From G965202665 sp965243835 (GTDB lineage: Bacteria > Actinomycetota > Acidimicrobiia > Spongiisociales > Spongiisociaceae): a stretch of 64,000 nt of DNA. The notes below the pieces were generated by a model that had not been told where the DNA came from, did no database searches, and was given only the letters and a program-made list of their open reading frames with translations. The stretch lies in the NCBI GenBank assembly GCA_965243835.1, contig OZ251578.1, forward strand, positions 1 to 64,000. The letters are read 5' to 3'. Position numbers and translations under genes: made by a program. Positions 24,719-33,571 of this stretch are shown here, in pieces; within the stretch, counting starts at the first letter, position 1; each line of letters opens with the position of its first letter.

Positions 24719-27289
24719 ATGCGAAGTTCCGTTAGATGCCGTGGCCGGGCGTTGTTGACGTCGGTTCTGGTTTTGGCGGTCGTCGCCTGCGGAGGCGAAG
24801 CGGTCCGGGACGACTCGACCACCGCCGCAACCGCGACCACCGCCGCTCCCCCGGAGACGACTACCGCCGCGCCGGAGGAGACCGCCGCCGCGACCACCGC
24901 CGTCCCCGAGCCGGCGCCGCCGGAGTCGGCGGCGGGTCCGTTGGGGGCGGTGCGGGTGGCGCCCGGCGGGGAAATCCAGATACGTTCCCTGGAGGACTTG
25001 AGCGGGCCGGGGATGATATGGGGCGTCCCCAACCGGAACGGCGTAACCATGGCGGTGGAGCACTACGGGCCGATTATGGGCCGCACCGTCAACGTGGAGT
25101 TTTTAGACGAAGGGTGCGCCCCGGAGGGGGGGCGGGCCGGCGCAGAGCGCATAGCGGCCGACCCGCAAGTAGCGGGGGTGATCGGCGCTTCTTGCTCCCC
25201 CGCGACCGCGGCCGCCTCCCCCGTAATTTCCGAGGCGGGGATGGTAATGATCTCGGCGGCCGGCAACGACCCCGGACTGACCTCGGATTTGAAGGGGAAT
25301 CCGGGGGAGCATTGGCGGCCGGGTTATTACCGGGTGGCGCACAACGATTTGCATCAGAGTTTCGCGGCGGCCGACTTTGCAATCAACGCCTTGGGGTTGA
25401 ACCGGGCGGCGGTCCTCCGCGATAGCGACGCCGCCGCCGCGGGCTTGGCAACCGCCTTCGTCGACTCTTTCACCGCCCGGGGAGGCGAGATAACCTACGA
25501 CAATCAAGTCGACCGCGGGGATGCGGATCTGGTTCCCCTGCTGACCGAAGCGGCCGCCGGGGACCCGCAGGCGCTGTTCATGGCCCTGCGGCCGCCGGAG
25601 GCCATGCACGTCGCCCGGCAAATCGGAGAAGTCCCCGGTCTCAAAAACGCCATCGTCATCGGAACCAACGGACTGCGCACCGCGGACGACCTGTTGAGTT
25701 TGCCCGAAACCGGGGGATGGTATTTTTCCGGCCCCGATCTGCGTCCGCAGGACCGGCGCAATCAATATACCGGCAAGTCGACGGAGGAGTTGCTCGCCGA
25801 ATACGAAGCCGAATTCGGCATTGCGCCGGATCCGCCTTCTTGGTTGTTCGCGTACGACGCCGCGACCATGTTGCTGGCGGCCCTCGAGGAGGCGGCCGCG
25901 GAGCGGGACGGTGAGTTGCATATCGACCGGGCGGCGGTGCGGGAGGCTTTGGACTCCGCCCGCTTCAACGGGGCGGCGGGCGAGATACATTGCCGGGAGT
26001 TCGGTGATTGCGGGGCGGAGTTGTTTGACATTATCCATCACACCGACCCCTCTGATTTGGCCGCCGGTCGGGGGAACGCGGTGTTCGTCTACGACCCCTT
26101 CCACGAGATTCCGGGCCGGATGGTTCCGGGGGGATTCGGGTTGGTGGAAATCCCGCCCGGCGGGGAAATCCAGATCCGGGCCATGCTTTCCGTGAGCGGC
26201 GATCTGGCTTTCCTGGGAATTCCCAACTATCGGATCGCCCGGTTGGCCGTCGACGACTACGGCCCCATCGGGGGCCATTCCGTCCACTTGGGCGAGGCTT
26301 TGGACAGCATGTGCGCACCGGAGGGCGGGGCGGCGGCCGCGGCCGCGGTCGTCGCCGACCCGCAAGTGGCGGGGGTGTTGGGCACCTCCTGTTCGGGGGC
26401 GGCCGCGGCGGCCATGCCCGCCCTTTCCGAGGCGGGTCTTTCCATGGTTTCTTCGGGCAACACTTCCCCCACCCTGACCTCCGACTTGGCGGGTGCCATC
26501 GGGTCCGACCACTTCCGGGGCTACTACCGGGCATCGCACAACGACCTGCATCAGGGGTTGGCGGTGGCCGAATTCGTCAACCGCGAGTTGCAACTGGACA
26601 CGGCCGCCGTCATTCATGAGGGAGACGTTTATTCGCGGGGCATAGTCACCGCCTTCGCCGACGCCTTCGCCGGGTTGGGAGGGGAGGTGACCGCCTCCGC
26701 GCTGGCCGAGGGCGACCCCGGCGATGTGCGTCCGGTGTTGGAGGAGATAGCCGCCTCCTCCCCCGGGGCCCTTTTCTTTCCCTACTATGCCCCCCGCGGG
26801 AACGCCTTCGTGCAACAGGCGCAAGGCATGGCCGGTCTGCGGGACACCGTCTTCATCGGCTACGGCTCCGGGGTGGGGGAAGAATACGACATTCCCCCCG
26901 GGCGCGCTTTGTACCTGTCCCTTCCCGAGCAACGGTTCGGGGACAACCGCAACGAAATCACCGGCCGCTCGGCCAACGAGATTCTGTACGCCTACCTGAA
27001 CCTGTACGGGGAGACCCCCGGCGAAGCCTTCTGGGCGCACGCCTACGACGCGGCGGTGATGCTGTTGCATTCCATAGACGCGGCGGCCGTGCGACAGGGA
27101 GATTCGCTTTTCATCAACCGGACGGGGTTGCGGGCCGCTTTGGATGCGGTCAATTTTCAGGGGATTACCGGGCGTCTGGACTGCGACGCCTACGGGGACT
27201 GCGCCTCCCCCCGCATTATCGTGGCGGACGCCCGGCTTTCCGGCTCCGACGCTTTTCTGGACGACGTAGTTTTCTCCTACCGGCCCTGA
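24719..27289 (+). CDS. Second lipoprotein with two tandem binding domains
   Basis: 856 aa. A GTG three bases upstream is an equally possible start; AAAGGA lies 8 nt before the ATG. Lipobox LAVVAC and a Thr/Ala/Glu-rich linker precede module 1 (about 75-455) and module 2 (about 470-855). Both keep the family pattern (DPQVAGVIG-type, SCS, TSDL, Cys-rich C-terminal loop) but differ far more from each other and from the three upstream modules. The two modules may therefore have distinct ligands. Confidence 0.9.
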   Translation: MRSSVRCRGRALLTSVLVLAVVACGGEAVRDDSTTAATATTAAPPETTTAAPEETAAATTAVPEPAPPESAAGPLGAVRVAPGGEIQIRSLEDLSGPGMIWGVPNRNGVTMAVEHYGPIMGRTVNVEFLDEGCAPEGGRAGAERIAADPQVAGVIGASCSPATAAASPVISEAGMVMISAAGNDPGLTSDLKGNPGEHWRPGYYRVAHNDLHQSFAAADFAINALGLNRAAVLRDSDAAAAGLATAFVDSFTARGGEITYDNQVDRGDADLVPLLTEAAAGDPQALFMALRPPEAMHVARQIGEVPGLKNAIVIGTNGLRTADDLLSLPETGGWYFSGPDLRPQDRRNQYTGKSTEELLAEYEAEFGIAPDPPSWLFAYDAATMLLAALEEAAAERDGELHIDRAAVREALDSARFNGAAGEIHCREFGDCGAELFDIIHHTDPSDLAAGRGNAVFVYDPFHEIPGRMVPGGFGLVEIPPGGEIQIRAMLSVSGDLAFLGIPNYRIARLAVDDYGPIGGHSVHLGEALDSMCAPEGGAAAAAAVVADPQVAGVLGTSCSGAAAAAMPALSEAGLSMVSSGNTSPTLTSDLAGAIGSDHFRGYYRASHNDLHQGLAVAEFVNRELQLDTAAVIHEGDVYSRGIVTAFADAFAGLGGEVTASALAEGDPGDVRPVLEEIAASSPGALFFPYYAPRGNAFVQQAQGMAGLRDTVFIGYGSGVGEEYDIPPGRALYLSLPEQRFGDNRNEITGRSANEILYAYLNLYGETPGEAFWAHAYDAAVMLLHSIDAAAVRQGDSLFINRTGLRAALDAVNFQGITGRLDCDAYGDCASPRIIVADARLSGSDAFLDDVVFSYRP

Positions 27290-27343
27290 GCGGGCCGGGT
27301 CGGTGGGGCCGGGCGGCCGGGAGCGTTAGAATGGGCCGGGCCC

Positions 27344-27415
27344 GCCGGGTTAGCTCAGCGGCAGAGCGCTTCTCTTGTAAAGAAGACGTCACCGGTTCGA
27401 ATCCGGTACCCGGCT
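27344..27415 (+). tRNA. tRNA-Thr (TGT)
   Basis: Cloverleaf: acceptor GCCGGGT pairs with ACCCGGC, D-arm TTAGCTCAGC, anticodon loop CTTGTAA gives TGT, and the T-arm contains GGTTCGAATCC. CCA is not encoded. Confidence 0.95.
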
Positions 27416-27451
27416 CCGGCGCCTTGCCGCCATTTTCGGGCGTTGTCCCGT

Positions 27452-27457
27452 TAGCCT
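27452..27457 (+). promoter_or_regulatory. -10 box of leaderless LytR_C gene
   Basis: TAGCCT followed by exactly 7 nt and ATG. Confidence 0.45.
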
Positions 27458-27464
27458 GACGGGT

Positions 27465-28040
27465 ATGCCAGGCAGGCACGCCTCCGATGACACCTCCCGG
27501 TTCCGTCGCGACCTCTTCCGGATGTCGCTGTTGGGGGTGTTGGCGGTGGCCGCCATCGCGGCGGTGACGGTCGGACTGCAAGTGTTGCTGGGGGGCGACG
27601 ATTCCCCTCCGCCGACTACGGCCCCCGCCTCCACCACCACTTCCACTTCCACCACGACCACCACCGCTCCGCCTACGACCGCCACCTCCACCACTACCAC
27701 GACTACTACTACCACCACCACCCTGCCCACGACTACGACCACCACTTTGCCGCCGCCTTTGGAACCGGGGGAGTTGACCGTGCTGGTTTTGAACTCCACC
27801 CGCCGCACCGGGTTGGCGGGGCGCACCACGCAACGGATCTCCGAGCAGGGCTATCGGACTTTGCCAGCCGACAACTATTCCCCGACTTTGGACACTTCTC
27901 TCGTCCGCTACGCGCCGGGACTGGAACGGGAGGCGGAGACCCTGGCGGCGCTGATACCGGACGCCAACCTGGAACTGTCCCCCGAGGACGACCCGCCCGC
28001 CCAACTGGTGGTGATTCTCGGCTTGAGCTTCGCAGAGTGA
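27465..28040 (+). CDS. LytR C-terminal-domain membrane protein
   Basis: 191 aa. An N-terminal transmembrane helix (about 20-42) is followed by a long Thr-rich linker (about 50-98), then a LytR_C-type domain (VLVLNSTRRTGLAGRTTQRISEQGY...VVILG). Such domains sit outside the membrane in cell-wall glycopolymer ligases or stand alone; here no LCP catalytic domain is present. Likely cell-envelope role (inference). Confidence 0.75.
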   Translation: MPGRHASDDTSRFRRDLFRMSLLGVLAVAAIAAVTVGLQVLLGGDDSPPPTTAPASTTTSTSTTTTTAPPTTATSTTTTTTTTTTTLPTTTTTTLPPPLEPGELTVLVLNSTRRTGLAGRTTQRISEQGYRTLPADNYSPTLDTSLVRYAPGLEREAETLAALIPDANLELSPEDDPPAQLVVILGLSFAE

Positions 28041-28062
28041 CGGGCCGCCGGACCGGTGGATA

Positions 28063-28977
28063 GTGTCCGGGTGGATAGGTTCGCCGGGCTCCGAAAAGCG
28101 GGCGGCCGCCCCGCTGGCTCTGTGGGCGGCGACCGCGCTGTCGGTGATCGTGCTGGCCGCCTTGACCGCCCGCGACCTGCTGTTGGACGCCTTGTGGCTG
28201 GACTTGGCCTCGTGGTGGCCGGTGTGGGCGACGGCGGGATGGTGGTGGTGGATGGGGATGCGGCGCCGGGCGGGGGGATGGCGCTCCCGGGCCGGGAAGG
28301 GCTCCCCCCTGCTGGTCCTGGCGGGCTTGGGCTTGGCTTTGGTCCTGCATTTGGCCGGGTGGAGCCCCCTCCCTTCTTCAGCCGCCGACGTGTCCGGCCC
28401 CCTGTCCCCGCCCGGGGAAGGGCCGGCGGTGATCAGCGTCGCCTTGGGGGGCGAATTGCGGTTGGGGACGGCGGCGGACGGGTTCTACAGGGTGCGGCTG
28501 TTGCGCCGGGGAGGTACGGCGGCCCCCCCGCAGGTTTCGACGACGGAGGGGGACGGGGTTGTCCGGTTGGAGATGGGGGAGCGGGAGGACCCCGGTTGGT
28601 TCCGCTCCTCCGGCTGGGAGGCGACGGTTTCCCCGGAGGTTCCCTGGGGGGTGGAGGCGGCGGCGGCCACCGTGCAGGGCGACCTGTCCGGGGCGAGGTT
28701 GACCGCCTTGTCCCTGGTGGGGGACGGGCGGCTGCGGGTGGGGGAGCCGTTCGGGCAGGTGCCGGTGCGGGTGGAGGGGGAGATGCTCCTGGAAGTGCCG
28801 GCCCGGGCTTCGGTGGAGGTGATCGGCCGGGCGGAAGTGGGCCCGGGATGGGATTTCACCGCCGACGGCCGCCGCTTCGTCGGGGACGGCCCCGGCTCCT
28901 ATGTCATCGTGACGGGCGGCGACGCCCGCCTGCAGGTGCGACAATGGGAACCGGAACCGGCTCCGGAGACGAGGTGA
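28063..28977 (+). CDS. Membrane protein with extracytoplasmic beta-rich domain
   Basis: 304 aa from GTG. Three hydrophobic segments fall in the first ~110 residues. The rest is a Val/Gly-rich beta domain with regular short strands (VISVALGGELRLG, VRVEGEMLLEVPARASVEVIGRAEVG), resembling DUF4097-type beta-solenoid or toastrack folds. Ends 3 bp before the next gene, so they are probably co-transcribed. Function unknown. Confidence 0.6.
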   Translation: MSGWIGSPGSEKRAAAPLALWAATALSVIVLAALTARDLLLDALWLDLASWWPVWATAGWWWWMGMRRRAGGWRSRAGKGSPLLVLAGLGLALVLHLAGWSPLPSSAADVSGPLSPPGEGPAVISVALGGELRLGTAADGFYRVRLLRRGGTAAPPQVSTTEGDGVVRLEMGEREDPGWFRSSGWEATVSPEVPWGVEAAAATVQGDLSGARLTALSLVGDGRLRVGEPFGQVPVRVEGEMLLEVPARASVEVIGRAEVGPGWDFTADGRRFVGDGPGSYVIVTGGDARLQVRQWEPEPAPETR

Positions 28978-28980
28978 AAC

Positions 28981-30249
28981 ATGGTGCCTGAAGACAGTTC
29001 GCTCTACGACCGATTGCGGAGAATGGGGGTGGGGGCGTGGAGCATTATCGGCCTGCTGGGGCTGGTGGCCATCCTGGTCTGGGCGGCGATTCGGTTGCGC
29101 ATCATTTGGCCGCCCCTCATTTTCGCCATCATCATCATTTATCTGCTGAAGCCGTTGGTGGATCTGCTGAGGCGCATGAAAATCCCCCGGGTGGTGGGGT
29201 CGTTCATCGCTTACCTGCTGTTCGGGGGCTTGGCGCTGTTCCTGATCGGCATGGCGGCTCCCCTGGTCGGCGACCAATGGGCCGACCTGGTGGACCGCCT
29301 CCCGGAGGCGGTGGACAGCATCAACAACTACATCACCAACGTTTTGTCCTTTTTCAACATTTCCTTCAACTTCGAAGGGCTGGATTCGCTGGTGGACCGG
29401 GCCCGGGAGTGGCTGGCCGACCCGGCCAACCGGGACGTGATCCTGAACAGCCTGGGATGGGTGTGGAACTTCGCCCGGGGGGTGATCCATGTGGTGGCGG
29501 TGGCGGTGCTGGCCCCGGTGCTGGCCTTCTACATCTTGGTGGACGCCCCCAACCTGCACCGGGCCGCGCACCGCATGTTGCCCGCCGCCCATCGGGAGGA
29601 AATGCTCTACCTGTTCCGGCAAATCGGCCGCACGGTGGGCGGGTTCATACGGGGGCAGTTGCTGGTGGCCCTGATCGTGGGGGTGTTTTCCAGCATCACG
29701 TTGTGGGCTTTGAACCTGCCGTTTTGGCTGATTGTGGGGATGATGGCCGGGCTGTTGAACATTATCCCGTTCATCGGCCCCTGGGTGGGCGGCGTGCTGG
29801 GGGTGTCCACCGCCCTCGTCGTGGGAGAGCCGGTGAAGGCCTTGTGGGTGGGGCTGGCTTTCTTCCTGATTCAGCAGGTGGACAACCACCTGATCAGCCC
29901 GCTGGTGTTGCGGGTGGCGGTGCATCTGAGCCCGGCCACGATCGTGCTGTCGCTACTGGCGGGCGGTTCCCTGGGCGGGGTGTTCGGGGTGCTGATCGCG
30001 GTTCCGTTCACCGGGGTTTTGAAGGTGGTGGCCGGCCATCTGTGGCGCACCCGGGGGTTGGGAGAGCCCTGGGATCAGGCTTTGACCGGAATCGTGGTGG
30101 AACGGGAGACGGAGCCCATCAAACAACGGGTGCGCCGAGTGTCGGACCGACTAACCGGCGAGTCCCCGGCGGTCGGCGAAGGGCCGGGCGCGGACGAATG
30201 GTCGGAGGACGAGAACCCGGCGGCGGGGGAAACTTCATCTCCGGGGTAA
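28981..30249 (+). CDS. AI-2E (PF01594) family transporter
   Basis: 422 aa polytopic membrane protein with the family's IIWPPLIFAIIIIYLLKPLV start, the long amphipathic segment, a conserved LNIIPFIGPWVGGV region, and QQVDNHLISPLV. The family includes TqsA (autoinducer-2 export) and sodium/proton antiporters, so the substrate is uncertain. The acidic tail is longer than usual. Confidence 0.85.
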   Translation: MVPEDSSLYDRLRRMGVGAWSIIGLLGLVAILVWAAIRLRIIWPPLIFAIIIIYLLKPLVDLLRRMKIPRVVGSFIAYLLFGGLALFLIGMAAPLVGDQWADLVDRLPEAVDSINNYITNVLSFFNISFNFEGLDSLVDRAREWLADPANRDVILNSLGWVWNFARGVIHVVAVAVLAPVLAFYILVDAPNLHRAAHRMLPAAHREEMLYLFRQIGRTVGGFIRGQLLVALIVGVFSSITLWALNLPFWLIVGMMAGLLNIIPFIGPWVGGVLGVSTALVVGEPVKALWVGLAFFLIQQVDNHLISPLVLRVAVHLSPATIVLSLLAGGSLGGVFGVLIAVPFTGVLKVVAGHLWRTRGLGEPWDQALTGIVVERETEPIKQRVRRVSDRLTGESPAVGEGPGADEWSEDENPAAGETSSPG

Positions 30250-30481
30250 TCCTTTAATGAGTGAGGTTTCGCCGTCGACCGGCCAAGAGGGCGTTGCGCG
30301 CGGTTGGTTTCCCTCCTCCATTGCGCGAGCGGCGGCCGGGCGTATGCGGGCAACGCCGGGTTTGGGGGAGTTGCGGATTCGACTTGATCCTGGATCGCGG
30401 GCTTCCAACGGACGCAACGGACGCCGGTTTGTTCGTTGGGCGGCTTCTCCGCCGGAGCGCGCTCGACGGCGATGGGCGGGC

Positions 30482-30892
30482 CCCGGTTTTCCCGGTGCGG
30501 GTTGGCCGGGCAGGGGATTCTCGTCCGTAACCGGAGTTACGACCGAGTGCTTGGCCGAACGGGGTTGCGGGGGAGCCGTGTCGATGGAACGGCGCGTTTC
30601 GGGCACTTCGTCAGGGAAGGGTTCCTATCCGGCGGTTCGGTGTATGTCGGCGGCGCGGAGGCGGATTTCCCCTTGGGCCGGGATTGCCGTTCGGCATGGG
30701 CCGCCCAGCGCCGGGGTGGTCGCCGAGTGGTCGGCCGGGCGGCGCTCAGGTGCCTCGTCGGCGGTGTCGCAGGTTGGATTGGGGTTTGTCGGTTGGTCGG
30801 GTTGCGGGTGTTGGGTGGTTGGTTTGGCGGTTGCGCAGGGGAGGGGTTGGCGTGTTTGGTCCAGCGATGGGCGCCGATGGTGTCCATCCGTA
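30482..30892 (+). repeat. Direct repeat unit 1 (~411 bp)
   Basis: Starts at CCCGGTTTTCCCGGTGCGGG and ends at GTGTCCATCCG. It aligns with unit 2 over its full length, with scattered substitutions and small indels. Confidence 0.85.
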
Positions 30893-31291
30893 CCCGGTTT
30901 TCCCGGTGCGGGTTGGCCGGGCAGGGGGTTCTCGTCCGTAACCGGAGTACGAGAGGGTTTGGCCGGATGGGTTGCGGGGGAGCCTTGTCGGTGGAACGAC
31001 GTGTTGCGGTTCCTTCGTCGGGGGAGGGTTTCTATTCGGCGGTTGGGCGTTTGTCGGCGGCGCGGAGACGGATTTCCCCTCGGGTCGGGATTGCGGTTCG
31101 GCTTGGGCCGGATGGGAGGTTTTCGCCCGTTGCCGGGGTGGTCGCCGCGGGGTTGGCCGGGCGGCGCTCGGGTGCTTCGTCGGGGCGTTGCAGGTTGGGT
31201 TGGGGTTCGCCGGTTGGTTGGTTTGGCGGTTGTACATGGGAGGGGATGGCGTGTTTGGTCCAGCGGCGGGTGACAATGGTGTCCATCCGTT
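30893..31291 (+). repeat. Direct repeat unit 2 (~399 bp)
   Basis: Shares with unit 1 the start motif and internal blocks such as GTCGGCGGCGCGGAG, GGTGGTCGCCG, TTGGCGTGTTTGGTCCAGCG and GGTGTCCATCCGT. Indels shift the reading frame between units, which argues against coding. Confidence 0.85.
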
Positions 31292-31525
31292 GTTTTCCCC
31301 GACGGCCGGGGCGCGGGGGTTTCGCCGGCGACGCGGGGGTCCGTTCGGGATGGTTTGTCGGCGGGCCGATGGTTGTCGGGGTACGGCGGCGGTTCGGTTT
31401 CGCCGGAGGCGGTTGGGTAATGGTTGCGATTCGGCGTTGGTTGGGAAGGGAGGCGAGGGGGCTCCGAACGCGGTCGTTGGCGGTACGGCGGGCGGGAGGG
31501 TTTCTTTGTTCGGGGCGGTGCGGCG

Positions 31526-32491
31526 ATGATCGTTGATTTGGCGTTGGCGGGTTTGGGGGCGCTCGCCCTCTACCGGGGCTATCGCCGGGGTTTTGTGCGG
31601 GGGGCGGCGGTGTTGGCGGCGGCGGTGGTCGGCGTCTATCTGGCTTTCCGCCTCAGCGGGGCCGGGGGAGAGTTGGTGCGTTCCTGGACGAACATCAGCC
31701 CGCTGGCCGCCCGGGCGGCGGCGGGGACGGCGTTGTTTACGGCGGCGTTGGCGGCGGGGGCCGTTCTGTCGGCCTGGTTGGTGAAGTTCCTAGGGCCGTT
31801 GCGTTTGCTGGACCGGATTGCGGGGATGGCGGTGGCCTTGGCCTTGTTTTTGGTGATGTCGGTTTTGTTTCTGCTGTCGGCCACCGCCCTGTCGGTGAAC
31901 CCCACTCTGGACCGATGGCTGGCCGATTCCACCGCCGCCCGCCTGGTAACCGACCAGGGGGCGCGGGTCAAGGCGTGGGTGAGCGACCTGGCGGGCGACC
32001 GGGTGTTGGAGTCGCTGGTGAACCTGCGTAGGCTGCTGGGTTCCGAGTCGGTGGTGCTGGAAGGGTCGGCGGTACGGGAAATCCCGCAGGCGACCGGTGA
32101 TGACCTAGCGGCGGACCCCGAGGCGGCCCGGGAGTTGTTCGACTTGGCCAACCTGTCCCGGGTGGAGGAGGGGGTGCGCACGCTGTCCTGGTCGCCCGCG
32201 TTGGCGGAGGTGGCTTCCGCCCACGGCCGGGAAATGTACGAGGAAGGATATTTTTCCCACACCTCGCCGCAGACCGGTTCGGTTGCGGACCGGGTAACCG
32301 GGGCGGGCATTCCGTTCGGGTTGGTGGGGGAGAACCTGGCTTTGGCCCCCACCCCGGCGGTGGTTCACCAGGGCCTGTTGGAGTCGCCCTCCCATCGGGA
32401 GACCATGCTGGATCCCCGGCTGGTGCGGGTGGGAATAGCGGTGTGGGAGGGCCCGCTGGGGTTGATGACCGTGCAAGTGTTCACCGGATGA
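31526..32491 (+). CDS. CvpA-like membrane domain fused to a CAP (SCP/PR1) domain
   Basis: 321 aa. Four hydrophobic segments in residues 1-130 match the CvpA/colicin V production pattern (IVDLALAGLGALALYRGYRRGFVRG). The C-terminal ~130 residues form a CAP domain (LSWSPALAEVASAHGREMYEEGYFSHTSPQ, GENLA, HRETMLDPRLVRVGIAV) that would lie outside the membrane. Bacterial CAP domains are often cell-wall or secreted proteins. ATGA overlap with the next gene shows coupling. No good Shine-Dalgarno is seen. Confidence 0.8.
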   Translation: MIVDLALAGLGALALYRGYRRGFVRGAAVLAAAVVGVYLAFRLSGAGGELVRSWTNISPLAARAAAGTALFTAALAAGAVLSAWLVKFLGPLRLLDRIAGMAVALALFLVMSVLFLLSATALSVNPTLDRWLADSTAARLVTDQGARVKAWVSDLAGDRVLESLVNLRRLLGSESVVLEGSAVREIPQATGDDLAADPEAARELFDLANLSRVEEGVRTLSWSPALAEVASAHGREMYEEGYFSHTSPQTGSVADRVTGAGIPFGLVGENLALAPTPAVVHQGLLESPSHRETMLDPRLVRVGIAVWEGPLGLMTVQVFTG

Positions 32492-33285
32492 GCGGCGGGG
32501 AAACGGCGGCGGCGGTGCGGGCGGCGTTTGCGTCCGCCTACGAGCCCTACGTCCGTTCCCGGTTGGAGGAGCGGTGGGCTGGGTCGGGCGCGGCAACGGG
32601 TTCGCAAGCCCGGGAGGAGCTGTTGCGGGAAGGTTTGGACGATGCGCTCAGGCGGGGCCGGTCGTGGTTGGAGGAGCGGTTGCGGGAGTTTCTGGAGACG
32701 CCGTTCGCCGAACAGACCCGGGGCCCGTTGGAGCTGTTTCAGGAGGCGATGAGGTTCCCCACCGAAGTCTTGGCCGCGGCCGGAGTTCCGATACCGGAGC
32801 GGGACGCGGTGGCGGCCAACGCCCTGCCGGGCGACCTCTACGACCTGGCCCCCGCTGCTTCCCGGGACCTGGGCGAGGAGGCGTGGACGGCGCACCTGGC
32901 TTGGGGCGCGGCCAAAGCCAGGTCCATGCGCCCGCCCGTAGTGGGCGTGCTGTCCCGCAACCTGATGGACCGCTCCAAGTTGGAGAGTTCCCTGCGCGCC
33001 GCCGGAATGCAACCCGCCCTGCTAGGCAGCCCCGGCGACTTGCCCGATGACCTATCAGCGATCTTGGCGGACTTGGAACACCCCGCGGCACAGGAGACAG
33101 TAGAGCGGGCAACGGAGGCGGGAGTCCCCTGCGCCGCTTTCGGCCCCCATGTAAACAAGGAAGCCTTGTCGGCGGCCGCGATCTGGGGAGCGCAGGAGTC
33201 GGTTCCCCGCTCGGTAGCCTTCCGCGACCCCGCCGCCCTGGTACGGAGGGTATTGGGCGGGTCGGTAACCCCGCCCAATAATTAA
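32488..33285 (+). CDS. Hypothetical protein with receiver-like C-terminal domain
   Basis: 265 aa. The N-terminal half is helical and charged (SRLEERW, EELLREGLDDALRRG). The C-terminal ~110 residues follow a beta-alpha pattern like a degenerate response-regulator receiver (VVGVLSRNLMDRSKLESSL, AILADLEHP, CAAFGPHVNK, DPAALVRRVL) but lack the usual phospho-acceptor context. The start overlaps the CvpA-CAP stop by ATGA, so a linked envelope-associated role is possible. Confidence 0.65.
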   Translation: MSGGETAAAVRAAFASAYEPYVRSRLEERWAGSGAATGSQAREELLREGLDDALRRGRSWLEERLREFLETPFAEQTRGPLELFQEAMRFPTEVLAAAGVPIPERDAVAANALPGDLYDLAPAASRDLGEEAWTAHLAWGAAKARSMRPPVVGVLSRNLMDRSKLESSLRAAGMQPALLGSPGDLPDDLSAILADLEHPAAQETVERATEAGVPCAAFGPHVNKEALSAAAIWGAQESVPRSVAFRDPAALVRRVLGGSVTPPNN

Positions 33286-33328
33286 CCCCTCCGCCGGGTG
33301 AGGACAATCCCCACCCCGGTCGCCGTTG

Positions 33329-33403
33329 CTACCTTGGGCGCCGGCGCACCCGCACGCGCCGCTCGATACGTACGCGTCTCCGAATCGTAATCTTACGACC
33401 CAT
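33329..33403 (-). CDS. 24-residue arginine-rich microprotein
   Basis: It reads M-G-R-K-I-T-I then alternating Arg and Val/Ile to P-R and TAG: 12 Arg and 1 Lys in 24 residues. An ideal Shine-Dalgarno (AAAGGAGG) ends 5 nt before the ATG, stronger than almost any other in this window. A canonical promoter lies about 77 nt upstream. Size and charge recall tiny ribosomal proteins (bS22 or bL37 of mycobacteria), but the sequence does not match those as I recall them. Nucleic-acid binding is likely if it is made. Confidence 0.5.
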   Translation of the reverse strand: MGRKITIRRRVRIERRVRVRRRPR

Positions 33404-33469
33404 GGGATCCTCCTTTCCGTGATTAGGGCTGTGGCCGATTTGACGCCCCAGCCACCTTCGGCTATGCTC

Positions 33470-33529
33470 AACTTGTGCATAGGTTTACCTTACCATAAGG
33501 GCTCCCTCTGCTCAAGTTACGCACAAGTT
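33470..33529. repeat. Inverted repeat bracketing a promoter
   Basis: AACTTGTGC at 33470-33478 and GCACAAGTT at 33521-33529 are perfect inverted arms separated by 42 bp. The -35 and -10 of the minus-strand promoter lie between them. This layout suits an operator for a dimeric regulator, perhaps the HTH protein of the adjacent operon. Confidence 0.6.
33487..33515 (-). promoter_or_regulatory. Sigma-70-type promoter of the microprotein transcript
   Basis: Minus strand: -35 TTGAGC (33510-33515), a 17-bp spacer, -10 TAAGGT (33487-33492). Transcription would start near 33480. An ATG at 33478-33480 would begin a leaderless reading frame, but that frame has no protein-like C-terminus. Confidence 0.55.
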
Positions 33530-33571
33530 TAGCAGGTTTCCAGACCATTGGCTAACGAAAGGAGGAACGCA

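Larger units (their letters stand above)
30250..31525. other. 1.27-kb stretch with no convincing gene
   Basis: The top strand is strongly G- and T-rich. Every ORF is Gly/Trp/Arg- or Pro/Thr-rich and lacks a Shine-Dalgarno or domain. The region is dominated by two ~400-bp direct repeats. The last ~235 bp before the CvpA-CAP gene are unique and likewise GT-rich. It could hold a non-coding RNA or decayed sequence. Confidence 0.6.

Noticed and set aside
27610..27765. ACC/ACT triplet run as a microsatellite
   Set aside because: It encodes the Thr-rich linker of the LytR_C protein; similar linkers occur in the lipoproteins at 15.5, 24.8 and 58.1 kb.
30257..31536. Long plus- and minus-strand reading frames in the repeat region
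   Set aside because: Their products are low-complexity (Gly/Trp/Arg or Pro/Thr), lack start signals, and are frame-shifted between the two repeat units.
33055..33480. Minus-strand frame starting at the ATG after TAAGGT (apparently leaderless)
   Set aside because: The N-terminus is placed well, but the rest runs antisense through the end of the preceding gene and looks non-coding; the promoter is better explained by the 24-aa microprotein.
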